64,000 nt of DNA from Solen grandis (Eukaryota; Mollusca; Bivalvia; Adapedonta; Solenidae): contig CM037785.1 of NCBI GenBank assembly GCA_021229015.1, positions 37,619,011 to 37,683,010 on the forward strand. Reading direction: 5' to 3'. Below are positions 46,656-57,699 of this stretch, piece by piece; the stretch's first letter is position 1; every line of letters begins with the position of its first letter. A program made the translations under genes and the position numbers. The notes under the pieces were generated by a model. It made no database searches. It was not told where the DNA came from and saw nothing but the letters and a program-made list of their open reading frames with translations.

Positions 46656-47162
46656 TTCAAAACAATTTAAATTTAAATCAGGGTGACATACCTCAACAAG
46701 TACATACACTGTGACTTCAAGTTGGATAAAGAGTGCCAGATTAAGAGAGCAGAAAGCAATGCAGATGACATTATGTCCATCAATAAATGAAATATTACTT
46801 CTTCATATCGCAAGTCTCAAATTTTTAAGACTTACTTGGTACATTATTTAAAGCGCAAGTCTATGCATCGCCTGTCTACATTCATTCCACCCCTCTATAT
46901 ATGTTGGACAATTGAATATAGATGGGATCTAGAGGGTACTGTAAAATAATTTTTGTGGGACACTGATTTTCGTCGATTTCGTTGCGGGTTTTATCAACGA
47001 ATATCAATCCCCACGAAAACTTGTCTCTTCTATAGACCTCACATTTTCTAGAACATAGATCCACAAATAAATGTACCCACGAAAATCTTTTAGATAACAT
47101 AATCAATGAAATTTAATGTCAACGAATATTAATGATTTTACAGTAATAAAATGGCTTATTAC

Positions 47163-47706
47163 TGTTTTTCTCCTCCTGGTATCTGGTATCTGCTTGGATT
47201 GTGGCAGCTTGCTGTATGTTCTTTATTTGTTGTTCTCCAGCGACATTCACAGCCTCAACCTGCTGAATGCCTTTATCTTGTATATTCTCGAGGGCTCTCT
47301 TCTCTGCCTGTATACCACTGACTACTACAGAATGTTTCTGTTTCTCACCCTCATCTGTAACTGCTTTTACTTGGCCACTGCCTTCATTCTGTACTTTTTT
47401 AATCTGTTTTTCTCCAACAACATTTAAGGCCTGAACTTGCTGTTCACCTTTATCTTGTACATTCTTGACAGCAACTCTCCGGTACACCTCAACTTCAGAT
47501 TCAATAATTTGCCTTTGTCTATCACTCTCCAAACCAACTCTCTTCTCTGCCTGGATACCACTGGATACTACGGATTCTTTCTGTTTCTCACCCACTTCTT
47601 TTATTGCTTCTACCTGCTTGCTGCCTTCATCCTGTATGGCCAATAATGCCATCTGCCTGACCTCTGTGATATTCTCATCAGTTATTTCAAACGCTGAGTT
47701 CTCCAG
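47163..47706 (-). CDS. NLR-like gene, exon 3: repetitive coiled-coil linker
   Basis: Acceptor TCTGTTTACAG|CTGGAG (phase 0), donor AAAAACA|GTAATA (phase 1), 544 bp. It encodes about 181 residues that are almost all Glu/Gln/Lys/Val repeats: GSKQVEAIKEVGEKQKESVV, SSGIQAEKR, GEQQVQALNVVGEKQIKKVQ, NEGSGQVKAVTDEGEKQKHS, VVSGIQAEKRALENIQDKG. A GxxQ-V-A-x-x-x-x-GE-Q pattern recurs roughly every 13 residues. It is predicted to be a helical rod or coiled coil linking HEPN and NACHT, suited to oligomerisation. Phases match exon 2 (0) and exon 4 (1) exactly, which supports one gene. Confidence 0.82.
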
Positions 47707-48024
47707 CTGTAAACAGAAAGCAAACATTCATTTTATACATCATGAATATTGAAAAAATATATACAAATAGAGCATGAGCTGCATTTGTGATCAAAACTCC
47801 ATGCAATTACAATCTCGAATAAGAGCTCTATAGCAAGTAAAAACTCAATCTCATTAAAATCATATCCTAATTTGAACTCCTCTACTATCCGCGATTAGGA
47901 TCTAACAACATCCCATTAAGGGTCATGTCAGATTGACATTTTAAGTAATTTATATGCATAAACAAGTGCTCGATTTTAAACCAATTAAATAGCGTGTTTC
48001 TAAATGACTTCTGTAAAACATTTG

Positions 48025-48200
48025 TCACAGGGTGAGAAAAATGTGCAGCTTGACCGGGAGTCAAACCCGGGGCCTTTTGCTTACAGGGCGAATGCTCTAC
48101 CCAATTAGCTATTGCTCTACCGAATGACCTACCCGGCTGCTAAGACATCTTTCTACCCTATTGTGAGATTGATGCAGTTATTTCCCCCTGAATCATACCA
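48025..48200 (-). repeat. tRNA-derived SINE
   Basis: Minus strand: GTAGAGCATTCGCCCTGTAAGC and GGGTTTGACTCCCGG (A/B boxes), preceded by an extra A-box-like stretch GGTAGAGCAATAGC. Same family as 33455-33620. Confidence 0.68.
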
Positions 48201-48945
48201 AACGATTCTGTAGCCGCCAATTTCAATCTGAGACGACCCTCTATATGATGTGGTCAGATCCAGTTAGCATACTGAACCTGATTTTAATGAGATTGGTAAA
48301 AACTTGATATTTCAATGAAACCTCCCTACAACAGCCAACTACCCAACTGTTTTTACAGGTCAGTTTGGCCAAAGTCAATTTTCAACATATGTGGCCAATC
48401 TATATGTATGTACTAATATTATGTAGTATTAGTATTATGTTTGTGTTCTTTGAAATTAATTTTCTATAATGTGACTATTTCCAAAATTACTACTTATCTT
48501 TTTTCTTTTTGAATTCTAGATATTTGGTATTTCTACGTATTTACTTACTTCTGTGCAATCATACAATAAAACTAGGATCTACCCCATCTACTGAAATTGT
48601 GTTACACAATTGTACACTTTAAAGATTATGATGGGTCTCTCATGGATTTAAATACAATCAAACCTCCAATGGTCAATCAATGGTTAAAAATAAATGATGC
48701 TTTTTGATAGGCTGATAACAACTTAATTTCTGTTTTTAATAATAAATAAGTGGAGACAAATCCCCCAAAACAACACTGACCTCTCCTTTAATATTACATT
48801 AGCTTAACTCCTGACAGATTTGTATGAGTATTGTACTCAAGTTAAATCAAGAAATAAAGTTTCTTGAGTACAATTTAAAACATTCTTATGATTCAGAAAG
48901 ATGAAAGATTTATGGGTGTCTATGGTTAAACCAGAGCACCTAATT

Positions 48946-49537
48946 AACAAGAGGGCCAAGATGGCCCTGTGTCGCTCACCTTATTAAGATGGCTGTGTTA
49001 GGCAAAATGACAAAAAATCTGGCATCTAAAGTGTTTTTCTAACATTTGACTAAGTGGCCTACATTTTGATCCTACCTGAATTTGCACTCAACTGGGAATT
49101 CATGCAGTCATCATTCATATCAAGTTTAATGAAGACTGGGAAAAAATGTAGGCCTCTAGTGTGTTCACAAGATTTTTTCTAAAATTTGCCCTGGTGACCT
49201 ACTTTTTGACCCTATGTTGCCCAGTTTTGAATTCATCCGAGATTTGATGTAAACAAACATTCTGACCAAGTTACATTAAGGTTAGTCTAAAACTGTAATC
49301 TCTACAGTGTTCACAAGATTTTTCTTAGATTTGACATGGTGACCTAGATTTTGACCCCACATGACCCATTTTCAAACCCATCTGAGATATCATGTAGACA
49401 AATATCCTGACCAAGTTTCATGAAGATTGGGCCAAAACTGTGGCCTCTAGAGTGTTCACAAGCAATTGTTGAAGACGGACGACGGACAAAAGGCGATCAC
49501 AAAAGCTCACCCGAGCACAAGTGCTCAGGTGAGCTAA
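48946..49537 (-). mobile_element. HINE/Helentron-like element, complete
   Basis: Left end AACAAGAGGGCCAAGATGGCCCT, TCGCTCACCTTA. Right end GCTCACCCGAGCACAAGTGCTCAGGTGAGCTAA after a GACGGACGACGGAC run. Internal units of about 140 bp with AGTGTTCACAAGATTTTT and TTTGACCC. Confidence 0.75.
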
Positions 49538-50197
49538 AAAGTATCTTTCAGATATAAAACATAATCAAAATGAAGTATCTGATACAATGTCCATTAACAT
49601 GGATTGCTACTTTCATTTAAATTGTCAGTTTTACATGAAAATCAAATTGTTCAATATTTTGGTCAGCAGTTTCTTTCTCTATATGTCAGTTTTACATGAA
49701 AATCAAATTGTTCAATATTTTGGTAAGCAGTTTCTTTCTCTATATGAAGCTATCCATGTACTCATATTTGGTCACAATATCCCATTCAAGAATAAAGTTA
49801 TTGATCAGAAACTATTTTTTCATTTTTAGTAACAAAGATATTGACCTTGACTAGACTGACTGAGACCTTCTCCATCCAGACCTGCTGGGTCAATATAAAC
49901 CATTATCAAATGACCAAGATCATATTATCATTTAAGATTAATCAGTCTTGTTATAAACCCAGGCTATTGAATATAGTGGGCTATAATGCCAGAAAAAGAA
50001 ATGGTGTGTCAAAAAGCCGCCTTTTTGGGCAGATAAGGCAATCCGACAAGGCAGTTTCATTAGCTGGTAAATAATAAAAAATTCTGGCACATTAAAAAGA
50101 TTTTACAGGTGTTTTTAGTTTAATGAATAAGGTCCAGGGTTACTGAGAAAAAGTTTTTAAGGAAGGTACCAGTATTCGGTTAAGGGATACAGGTTCA

Positions 50198-50539
50198 TTA
50201 AACAAGAGGGTCATAATGGCCCTAGAACTCACCAGAGTACCATCACTTCATTACATAACAGTTTATCCTTGAATAAAATTCCAAATAAAAAAGAAATTCT
50301 CAATTTCTATACAGACTAAATAAGAACTACTACCTAACCATCAGCAGGACAAATTTCTTAGAGAAAATAACAGTAGAAGACCATGAGCAACTTTGTCAAT
50401 TACTGCACCAATTACTTCAAAACATAATTAAGGCACTTCCAACACTCAACAGAGAAACCTCTGAACGGAGAAGTCCATTATATACCTTATATAGATGTTT
50501 GTATCTTTTGACCTGGTATAAAGTTAACAAAAACAAACA
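50198..50539. repeat. Truncated HINE-like element
   Basis: Starts AACAAGAGGGTCATAATGGCCCT, ACTCACCAGAG, but has no matching other end before the next element begins. Confidence 0.5.
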
Positions 50540-50986
50540 AACAAGAGGGCCAAGATGGCCCTTAAGACGCTCACCTGAGAAAAACTGCCTTCATTGCCTG
50601 TAAAAGTTACTAAATTATAGCATAGTTGTACTGAATACATATTCCATGAGATCAGTTATAATTCCACAAACTAAACAGTGCATGTGGTCAAAATCTGAAG
50701 TCAAACTTGACTGAGAAATTATGGCTTTAAAAACACACAAATTTAAACATTAAAAGGGGTATAACTCCTGACCTAATTAGCCAATATCAGCCATAATCGA
50801 ACTTGGCCAAAAGAATATGGCTATAAACATTGTTCTAGAGTTTGAAGATGATTGCTTAAGAAATGAAGATGCTAAAGTGCAAACAAACTAAAATCTGGCA
50901 TTTTTTTAAAATTAAAAGGGGCATAACTCCTGATCTAATAGGCCATTGTCAACCATTTTCGAACTTGGCCAAAATATTATGGTAAT

Positions 50987-53604
50987 TCAATCAAACATCT
51001 TCCAAATACTAAAATACCTCTATTTCCATTCTATTATGAGGTTTTAGAATATCATATAGAATTAAATAAAATTATGAACTCGAGAGTACCTAAGAAATTT
51101 TATGATATAAAAAAAGAAATTACATATATATGAGGGAACAAATATCAATATGCATGAAAACCATTGTTCTTTAATAATTGGATATATTCAAACATAATTT
51201 CCGTTGATGACATTATAAACAAGGGTCAGGACTGCCACGAAATACGCCCATCATATTATGGGGACTCTCAGAAATAGCTCAGAGAAACAAGCTACTGTCC
51301 ATAAATAAGCAAAATAATTCCAAAATCCCATTAGTTAATGAACGTTAATCATAAAAAAAAATGTTGATACATTTCCATTAATTAACTGCAAGATCTGACA
51401 ACACCTCATAGGGTCTAAGGACTAGGGACAAGCAAATTTTCAAGTATGTTGTGTACATCAAGGGCCATAACTTCAAAGTCATTCACATGATAATGCTGGA
51501 TATCGAACTCAGTCAAGATATTATGGCAATGCACATGTGTGGAAAGTTTGAAGAGGATTGGGCAAACAATATTGAAGTTAGAGCCCAGACAATCACAATA
51601 TCAAGTATTTTGTGTACATCAAGGGCCATAACTTCTAAGTCATTCACGCGATAATGCTGAATATCGAACTCATCTGCGATTTTATGGCCATGCACATGTG
51701 TGAAAAGTTTGAAAAGGATTGGTCTAACGGTATTGAAGTTAGAGCCCAGACAATCACAATTTCAAGTATTTTGTGTACGTCAAGGGCCATAACTTTTAAG
51801 TCTTTCACGCGATAATGCTGATATCGAACTCATCGGATTTATGGCCATGCACATGTGTGAAAGGTTTAAAAGGATTGGGCTAACGGTATTGAAGTTAGAG
51901 CCTGGACAATCACAATTTCAAGTATTTTGTGTACGTCAAGGGCCATAACTTCTAAGTCATTCACGCGATAATGCTGGATATCGAACTCATTCTTGATATT
52001 ATGGCCATGCATATGTGTGAAAAGTTTGAAAAGGATTGGACTAACGGTATTGAAGTTAGAGCCCGGACAATCACAATTTCAAGTATTTTGTGTACGTCAA
52101 GGGCCATAACTTCTAAGTCATTCACGCGATAATGCTGGATATCGAACTCATCCGAGATATTATGGCCATGCACATGTGTGGAAAGTTTGAAAAGGATTGG
52201 GCAAACGGTATTGAAGTTAGAGCCCGGACAATCACAATTTCAAGTATTTTGTGTACGTCAAGGGCCATTACTTCTAAGTCATTCACGCGATAATGCTGGA
52301 TATCAAACTCATCCGTGATATTATGGCCATGCACATGTGTGAAAAGTTTGAAAAGGATTGGACTAACGGTATTGAAGTTAGAGCCTGGACAATCACAATT
52401 TCAAGTATTTTGTGTACGTCAAGGACCATAACTTCTAAGTCATTCACGCGATAATGCTGGATATCGAACTCATCCGCGATATTATGGCCATGCACATGTG
52501 TGAAAAGTTTGAAAAGGATTGGACTAACGGTATTGAAGTTAGAGCCCGGACAATCACAATTTCAAGTATTTTGTGTACGTCAAGGGCCATAACTTCTAAG
52601 TCATTCACGCGATAATGCTGGATATCGAACTCATCCGCGATATTATGGCCATGCACATGTGTGGAAAGTTTGAAAAGGATTGGGCGAACAGTATTGAAGT
52701 TAGAGCCCAGACAACAAATGTTCCACGCCCACCCACCCACCCACCCGCACGCCGTGAGTGTTCACATAATACGCCCCATCTTAAGATTGGCGTATAAAAA
52801 TCGAATAATCGACGAAAACATAATTTTTAACAACTTAAAAAACAAAGTCAATTAAGTCACTGAACGATTTAAAATAAAACAAGCCATACCTAAAATATGG
52901 CAAAAGACAATTAATATGTGTGACTCAAAACAAACAAGAATAAAAACTGATATGGTCCTCTTGGATTCTCTGACAAATAATATGACAAATAAACAAATAC
53001 GCTTAATTTTTTTTAAAAAATATAGAAAAAAATTACATAAACATTGGGAAACTTTATTCAAAAACAAATACACTGGCCTTCAATCCAAACCTTTTTTGGT
53101 TAAATTACAGAGAGTAAAGATATTAACAAAATACTTAGTCATCTAACTTGTAGTATTTATAAATCATACCTTACAAGCAATAGACGCTCATCATTAGGTA
53201 ATGTAACTAAATTACTATATAATGATTTTCTTATCTTAAGAGTAAAAAGAACAGACATTACTTTTTATTTAAATGCATTAAACATCTTAAAACAATTGTT
53301 TGAAGACATACTCAACTTTCTCTTTTGATATTTAACCTGTTTTAAATTACTTCAAATTATCTAATGCATAATAAAAAAAAATTTCGCTTTCGAGAATAGG
53401 TCTGTTACATGGTGTTATAGTATATGTGTATGTACACTAATGTATGTGTGTGATTTTATATGCATGGGTATGATGTGTATGTATATATGTGTGCATGTGT
53501 TTAATATATTTTGAATTTTTTAAATTTTTTAAATTTATGTTTTTTTAAATACGATATAATCTTTAATAAACAGACCAGCATTAGTTGGTTCCAAAGAGAA
53601 AAAA
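50987..53604 (+). mobile_element. 5'-truncated LINE with 11-bp target duplication, itself interrupted
   Basis: Flanked by ATTATGGTAAT at 50976-50986 and 53605-53615. The left piece encodes LINE ORF2 C-terminal-type sequence: LPNTKIPLFPFYYEVLEYH, then KPLFFNNWIYSNIISVDDII. The right piece (about 52815-53330) continues with RFKIKQAIPKIWQKTI, TDMVLLDSLTNN, KLHKHWETLFKNK, ending in an A-rich 3' end. An array element of about 1.6 kb (about 51220-52800) sits between them. Several stops are present. The family is L1/Tx1- or CR1-like by the order of these segments. Confidence 0.65.
51440..52715. repeat. 161-bp tandem array, about 8 copies
   Basis: Unit of 161 bp with CAAGGGCCATAACTTCTAAG, TCATTCACGCGATAATGCTG, GATATTATGGCCATGCACAT, GTGTGAAAAGTTTGAAAAGG and GTATTGAAGTTAGAGCC. 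Adjacent copies are very similar, the outer ones less so. Flanks resemble element ends (AACAAGGGTCAGG..., TACGCCC.ATC... and an ACCC repeat with TACGCCCCATCTTA). Confidence 0.9.
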
Positions 53605-54069
53605 ATTATGGTAATAAACATTGTCATAAAATTGAAGATGAATGTTTAAGAAATGAAGATGCTAGAGTGCAAACAAACTGATCATTGGCATTTTTTAATA
53701 TTAAAAGGGGCTTACCTCCTGCCCTTCCATAATCAAATATGGCCGTGAGATTATGCTAATAAACATTGTCATAAAGTTTGAAGATGATTGCTTAAGAAAT
53801 GAAGATCCTAGAGTGCAAACAAACTAATTTTGGACGACGGATGGACAACGGACAGCCGGGCGGACGGACGACGGACATTCATCAATCCTAATAGCTCATC
53901 CTGAGCACATGTGCTCAGGTGAGCTTAAAAAAAATCTAAAGCAACACTGCTGGTTTCGCTATCAACAATGTATTAACAATGTATTCAGAGAATTTTATAC
54001 TATATATATATATATATCAATTTAATCAGACTCTTTGAAACAATTCACATAATACATTTTCACAACAAT

Positions 54070-55434
54070 ACAAAAAAAATGAAACCAATAAGGTGAGTTA
54101 ATTGATATTCTGTATTTATTAGTTTCAATATAAAATATTGATTATCTCCCTTACAAATCTAAAAAGCAATGGTTTGGCTGGGTTTGGGGCCTCATTTTTA
54201 AGGGATCAACTTGATTTTAGCAAATACTGTAGAGAAAGTTTCGGTGACCATTTGTGCCAAGTTAAGTAAAATTCTGACCATTGGTTCAGAGGCGATGATT
54301 TTTTAAATTTTTTATATAAGTATATATAACTATATGTTGAAATTTGCAAACCTCGTGGGGGCCTCATTTTTCAAGGAATCAACTTTATTTTAGCAAATAT
54401 GGTAGAAAAAACTTAGATGACTATTTGACCACTAGTTACAGACAAGATGATTTTTTAGATTTTCTATATAGAGTATATAAGGAAATCTGGCAACCCTGAG
54501 GCCTCATTTCTAAAGGGATTGACTTCATTTTAGCAAATTGGTAGATGACTATGAGGTGACCATTTGTGCCAAAGGAAAATAAATTCTGACCATCGGTTTA
54601 AGAGAAGATGATTTTTAAAGTTATTAAAACAAAATGGTGTTGGTTGCCATGGCAACCAGAGTTCTGAATGAATCAAGGTTGTTTTTTTTAGCAATTTTTG
54701 TAAAGGTTCACCCAAGGAACATTCATGCCAAGTTTCATCAATTTCTACCTAGAGGGTTCAGAAGAGATGTCTTTTAAAGTTAATTATTGACGACGGATAA
54801 CAAACAAAGCTAAAAATTCACATGAAGTAGGGGGTGACCCCAAATGACCCAATTTTGAACTCATTCAAGATTTCATGTAAACAAACCTTCCAACCCAGTT
54901 ACATGAAGGTTATGCCAAAATTGTGGCTTCTAAATTTGTCACAAGGTTTTACTAAGATTTGACCTGGTGACCTAGTTTTTGACCCCACATGACCCAATCT
55001 TTAAATCTATCCAAGATATCATGTAGACAAACATTATGACCAACTTTCATGAAGATTATGCCAAAACTGTGACCTCTGGAGTGTTCACAAGCAATTATTG
55101 ACGGCGCATGATGGACAAAGTCGGTCACAAAAGCTCATCCTGAGCATGGGGGCCTCCGTGACCGAGAGGGTAAAGTTGCTGATTTTAACACTAACTCAGC
55201 CCCTCACCGTGTGGGTTTGAATCCCGTCAGGGTCATTCGGATTTTCATGTGAGGAAGCCTTCCAGCTGGCTTGCAGTAGGTCGGTGGTTCTACTCCGATG
55301 CCTCCGTGCATTAGGGGTCTTCCTCCACCTGTAATTAGCTGGACATCGCTATATGACTGAAATACTGTCGAAACAACAGTAAAGTCAAATAGTCAAGTCA
55401 TCCTGAGCACAAGTGCTCAAGTGAGCTAATAACA
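54070..55434 (-). mobile_element. HINE-like repeats with a SINE inside the right terminus
   Basis: 54150-54830: units with GCCTCATTTTTAAGGGATC and GACCATTTGTGCCAA, ending in a GACGACGGATAAC string. 54830-55434: a second element with TTTGACCCCACATGACCCA units. Its terminal palindrome is split: GCTCATCCTGAGCA is at 55133-55146 and the rest, CAAGTGCTCAAGTGAGCTAA, follows the SINE. Confidence 0.6.
55147..55397 (+). repeat. tRNA-derived SINE with 12-bp target duplication
   Basis: 251 bp between TCATCCTGAGCA repeats (55135-55146, 55398-55409). The head has CCGTGACCGAGAGGGTAAAG (A box) and GGGTTTGAATCCCG (B box). The core is GAGGAAGCCTTCCAGCTGGC...GTAGGTCGG and the tail ATATGACTGAAATACTGTCG...AGTAAAGTCAAATAG. 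Similar tRNA-core-tail SINEs are known in bivalves. Confidence 0.88.
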
Positions 55435-56099
55435 CGCAATTATCCTTAACAGGCAAGATTAACCTTTTAAAGTGGAACAACTTATTTGAATTGATTTTCC
55501 CAGTAACTTAGTTGGTTGATTTTAATTAAACATTCCTAAAAGGACTATATAGCTACATCTTCATTTGATTGATCTTCAAAGTCAATTAGAATACACAAGA
55601 AGCATGATGTGCAGTGACATCTGTGTTTCAGTTGGGGGGAATGAGCAGACATATATGGCTACATGTTCTTGAAAACAAATATGGTACTTGAGCATGATTT
55701 TAGACTCAGACTCAAACTATGCCCATCTCTTTCAATAGAAACTTGGGTATGATACTCAAATTTGAGCCTGAGATGGTACTTACATATTTTCGAGAACACA
55801 GGGCTGGGACCTGTCTTTGTGCCATTTATCTGCTAGATTAACTTTGATAGCTATGATTTAAAGGTAGCACTTACTGGTACAGTTTGTTTTTTAAAGTTAA
55901 CATTTTTGTATTAGTCAAAACTTATGAATGAAATTGTACATGTTTACAAATCAAGCACTACCAACAAACCCTTATTACAATGTCCTATATATTCTCTAGA
56001 CAGCTGGTGCAAACATCTCTTCAGGTGGTTTGTGACTAAATACAATACTGCTGGACAATGATGTAAGGAAGTTTACAAAAGAGATCAAGAACAGCTTAC

Positions 56100-56258
56100 C
56101 TGTGTTAGTTTTGTTACAGCCTGCTGTGATGCAGGGTCGTTCAGCAGTACAGCTGTACACTGCAGTGTGGCCTTCATGTCATTCAGGTAACCTGTCAGCT
56201 GGTCATCTGTCAGGGACTGGCTTGGATTGTGCAGGATCTCATTCCTTGCTATCCTGCA
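56100..56258 (-). CDS. NLR-like gene, exon 2: HEPN domain with R-x4-H motif
   Basis: 159 bp, phase 0-0, acceptor GTGGTTACAG|TGCAGG and donor ACACAG|GTAAGC. It encodes CRIARNEILHNPSQSLTDDQ, LTGYLNDMKATLQCTAVLLN, DPASQQAVTKLTQ. RNEILH is the R-x4-H motif of HEPN domains (R190 and H195 of the spliced protein), which forms the RNase site in catalytic HEPN proteins. It completes the HEPN domain begun in exon 1. Confidence 0.85.
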
Positions 56259-57076
56259 CTGTAACCACATAGTGATACCAATAATGACCACTCCACTTCT
56301 TAACTTTTTTTCATAATTAATCCGGAAATAAATTACTTCAAATTAGTATTATAAAAACATATCTCTCAGAACTGTCCTGACATTATCTTGCAACTTCAGA
56401 TCAAAAAGCATACACTGGACTACGGCATCTTCCACTTTCTGTCAAGAATAATTCAACCCAAGGGTTTTTGAGATAGTGTGTGCACCATTATTTAAAAATT
56501 CAACAAGACCTTCCTTGATTAAGTCAATGGTTGAGAATAATACTATGATTCAAATTACACTTGAGGGATTAAATGAAATTATACTGGGCATAGTGTCAGA
56601 TAGGTCTACAAAGAATTTTGGAATAATAGAAAGAATTATTTGAAACTATAAAACACTTCAAAAATATGTGAATACTGAAACCCATCCCTAGTTCATCACT
56701 GGGATAGACATGGAGGACATTCAAGTCTTCATTTGACTCATCAAACATCCACTTAATTAGGTCTTGTTTTATTTTTCAATTCTATTTTGTCAAAACAAAT
56801 GAAAAGTTGACAAACTTTAGTATGAAATTCCATCTTCAAAGGAAACAGTTGATGATATATATCATAGAATCTGGATAATGTTCTGCAATATGACCAGCAT
56901 GCTTTCTCCTTTTTAGCACAAACAGGAACTGTGTTAAATTTTGTCTTAGAAGAAGAGGTTTGCCTCACTATATAAAACTAGAACTGAATCTTGGATCAGA
57001 CTTTTAAGAAACTACTATAGTGACAATATAGACTAAACCCTGAAAACATGTCACTATAAATGTACTTCTTGATTAC
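56259..57076 (-). other. Intron 1 (coding) of the NLR-like gene
   Basis: About 0.8 kb between AAAG|GTAATC and TTACAG|TGC, phase 0. No repeat or other feature recognised. Confidence 0.8.
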
Positions 57077-57682
57077 CTTTATGAAATCATCTGGACCATG
57101 ATCAACACTGCTGACTGTTAAGTTGTGTCGGTGTGTAATGTTCTCCAGATTAATCCCAATGTTAACCAGTCCACTTAAGTCTGTGTCTGTGGCAGATTTA
57201 ACATTTTTGTACCCTCCTGTGTTGGGCAGAAAGTTCTTCACCACCTCCCAGTGGTCTGTTACCCACTGGGAGATGTCTGAATTTTTCCACGAGGGTCCCT
57301 TAAACCTGTGTTCTGACATTATAGCGTCAAATAAAGTCCCACATACACTGATGGGACACAATCTTCGCATGTTCCTTGGACCTCTGGAGCAAATGCAGGT
57401 TGTCCTTCTTGAACATGCTGATTGCTGATGAGGCAGCAAGTTGTCTACTGTACAGTGGCCACAGTTTTGTGGTGGTTGGCCAAGTTTATTTAACAGTGAG
57501 GAGTGAAACACTCTAGCTTCATTGTCAATGAATGATTCTATTCCTTCTTTTGCATATTTGAGGCCCAGACCCGCCCTGACCCAGTTAAGGTAGGATTGGT
57601 CCCTTATCTGGGCCTGATGAGGTTCAGCCATCTCTGTCTGGTGTCTTAGTCCTTACTGAGATGGACAGTCCTCTCACTTCAC
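57077..57682 (-). CDS. NLR-like gene, exon with start codon: DZIP3-type HEPN, N-terminal half
   Basis: Acceptor ATTTTCTTCTAG|GTGAAG opens the exon at 57682. 51 bases of 5'UTR precede ATG at 57631, with an in-frame TAA just upstream, so the start is well placed. 185 codons follow to AAAG|GTAATC (phase 0): a helical N-terminus (NWVRAGLGLKYAKEGIESFI), a Cys/His-rich stretch (CGHCTVDNLLPHQQSAC, CICS, CPISVC), then HRFKGPSWKNSDISQWVTDH, WEVVKNFLP and DTDLSGLVNIGINLE. These are features I associate with the DZIP3/hRUL138-like HEPN family common in molluscs. At least one more 5' non-coding exon must lie further right. Confidence 0.85.
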
Positions 57683-57699
57683 CTAGAAGAAAATATCAA

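Larger units (their letters stand above)
42734..47162 (-). other. Intron 3 of the NLR-like gene
   Basis: Between exon 3 (donor ACA|GTAATA) and exon 4. It contains ~160-bp-type repeats (43500-43985, 45518-46655), a TATA-like box near 44541 and a possible small + strand exon at 44939. The rest is anonymous AT-rich DNA. Confidence 0.8.
50540..53927 (-). mobile_element. HINE/Helentron-like element carrying a nested LINE
   Basis: Left end AACAAGAGGGCCAAGATGGCCCT, ACGCTCACCTGAG; right end GCTCATCCTGAGCACATGTGCTCAGGTGAGCTT after a GGACGGACGACGGAC run. Internal ~160-bp units contain GGGGCATAACTCCTGA and GAAGATGCTA.AGTGCAAACA on both sides of the LINE at 50987-53604. Confidence 0.75.
47707..56099 (-). 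other. Intron 2 of the NLR-like gene
   Basis: About 8.4 kb full of repeats described separately: SINE at 48.0 kb, HINE-like elements at 48.9 and 50.5-53.9 kb, and repeats with a SINE at 54.1-55.4 kb. Otherwise anonymous AT-rich DNA; 49.6-49.75 kb has a 67-bp string (GTCAGTTTTACATGAAAATC...) duplicated in tandem. Confidence 0.8.

Noticed and set aside
47116..47752. Hydrophobic + strand frames rich in Leu/Phe that look like membrane proteins
   Set aside because: They are antisense to the coiled-coil exon on the minus strand, whose splice sites and phases fit the gene.
51961..52740. Repeated 70-codon minus-strand frames of nearly the same protein
   Set aside because: They are the 161-bp array; 161 is not a multiple of three, so each unit only gives a short frame by chance.
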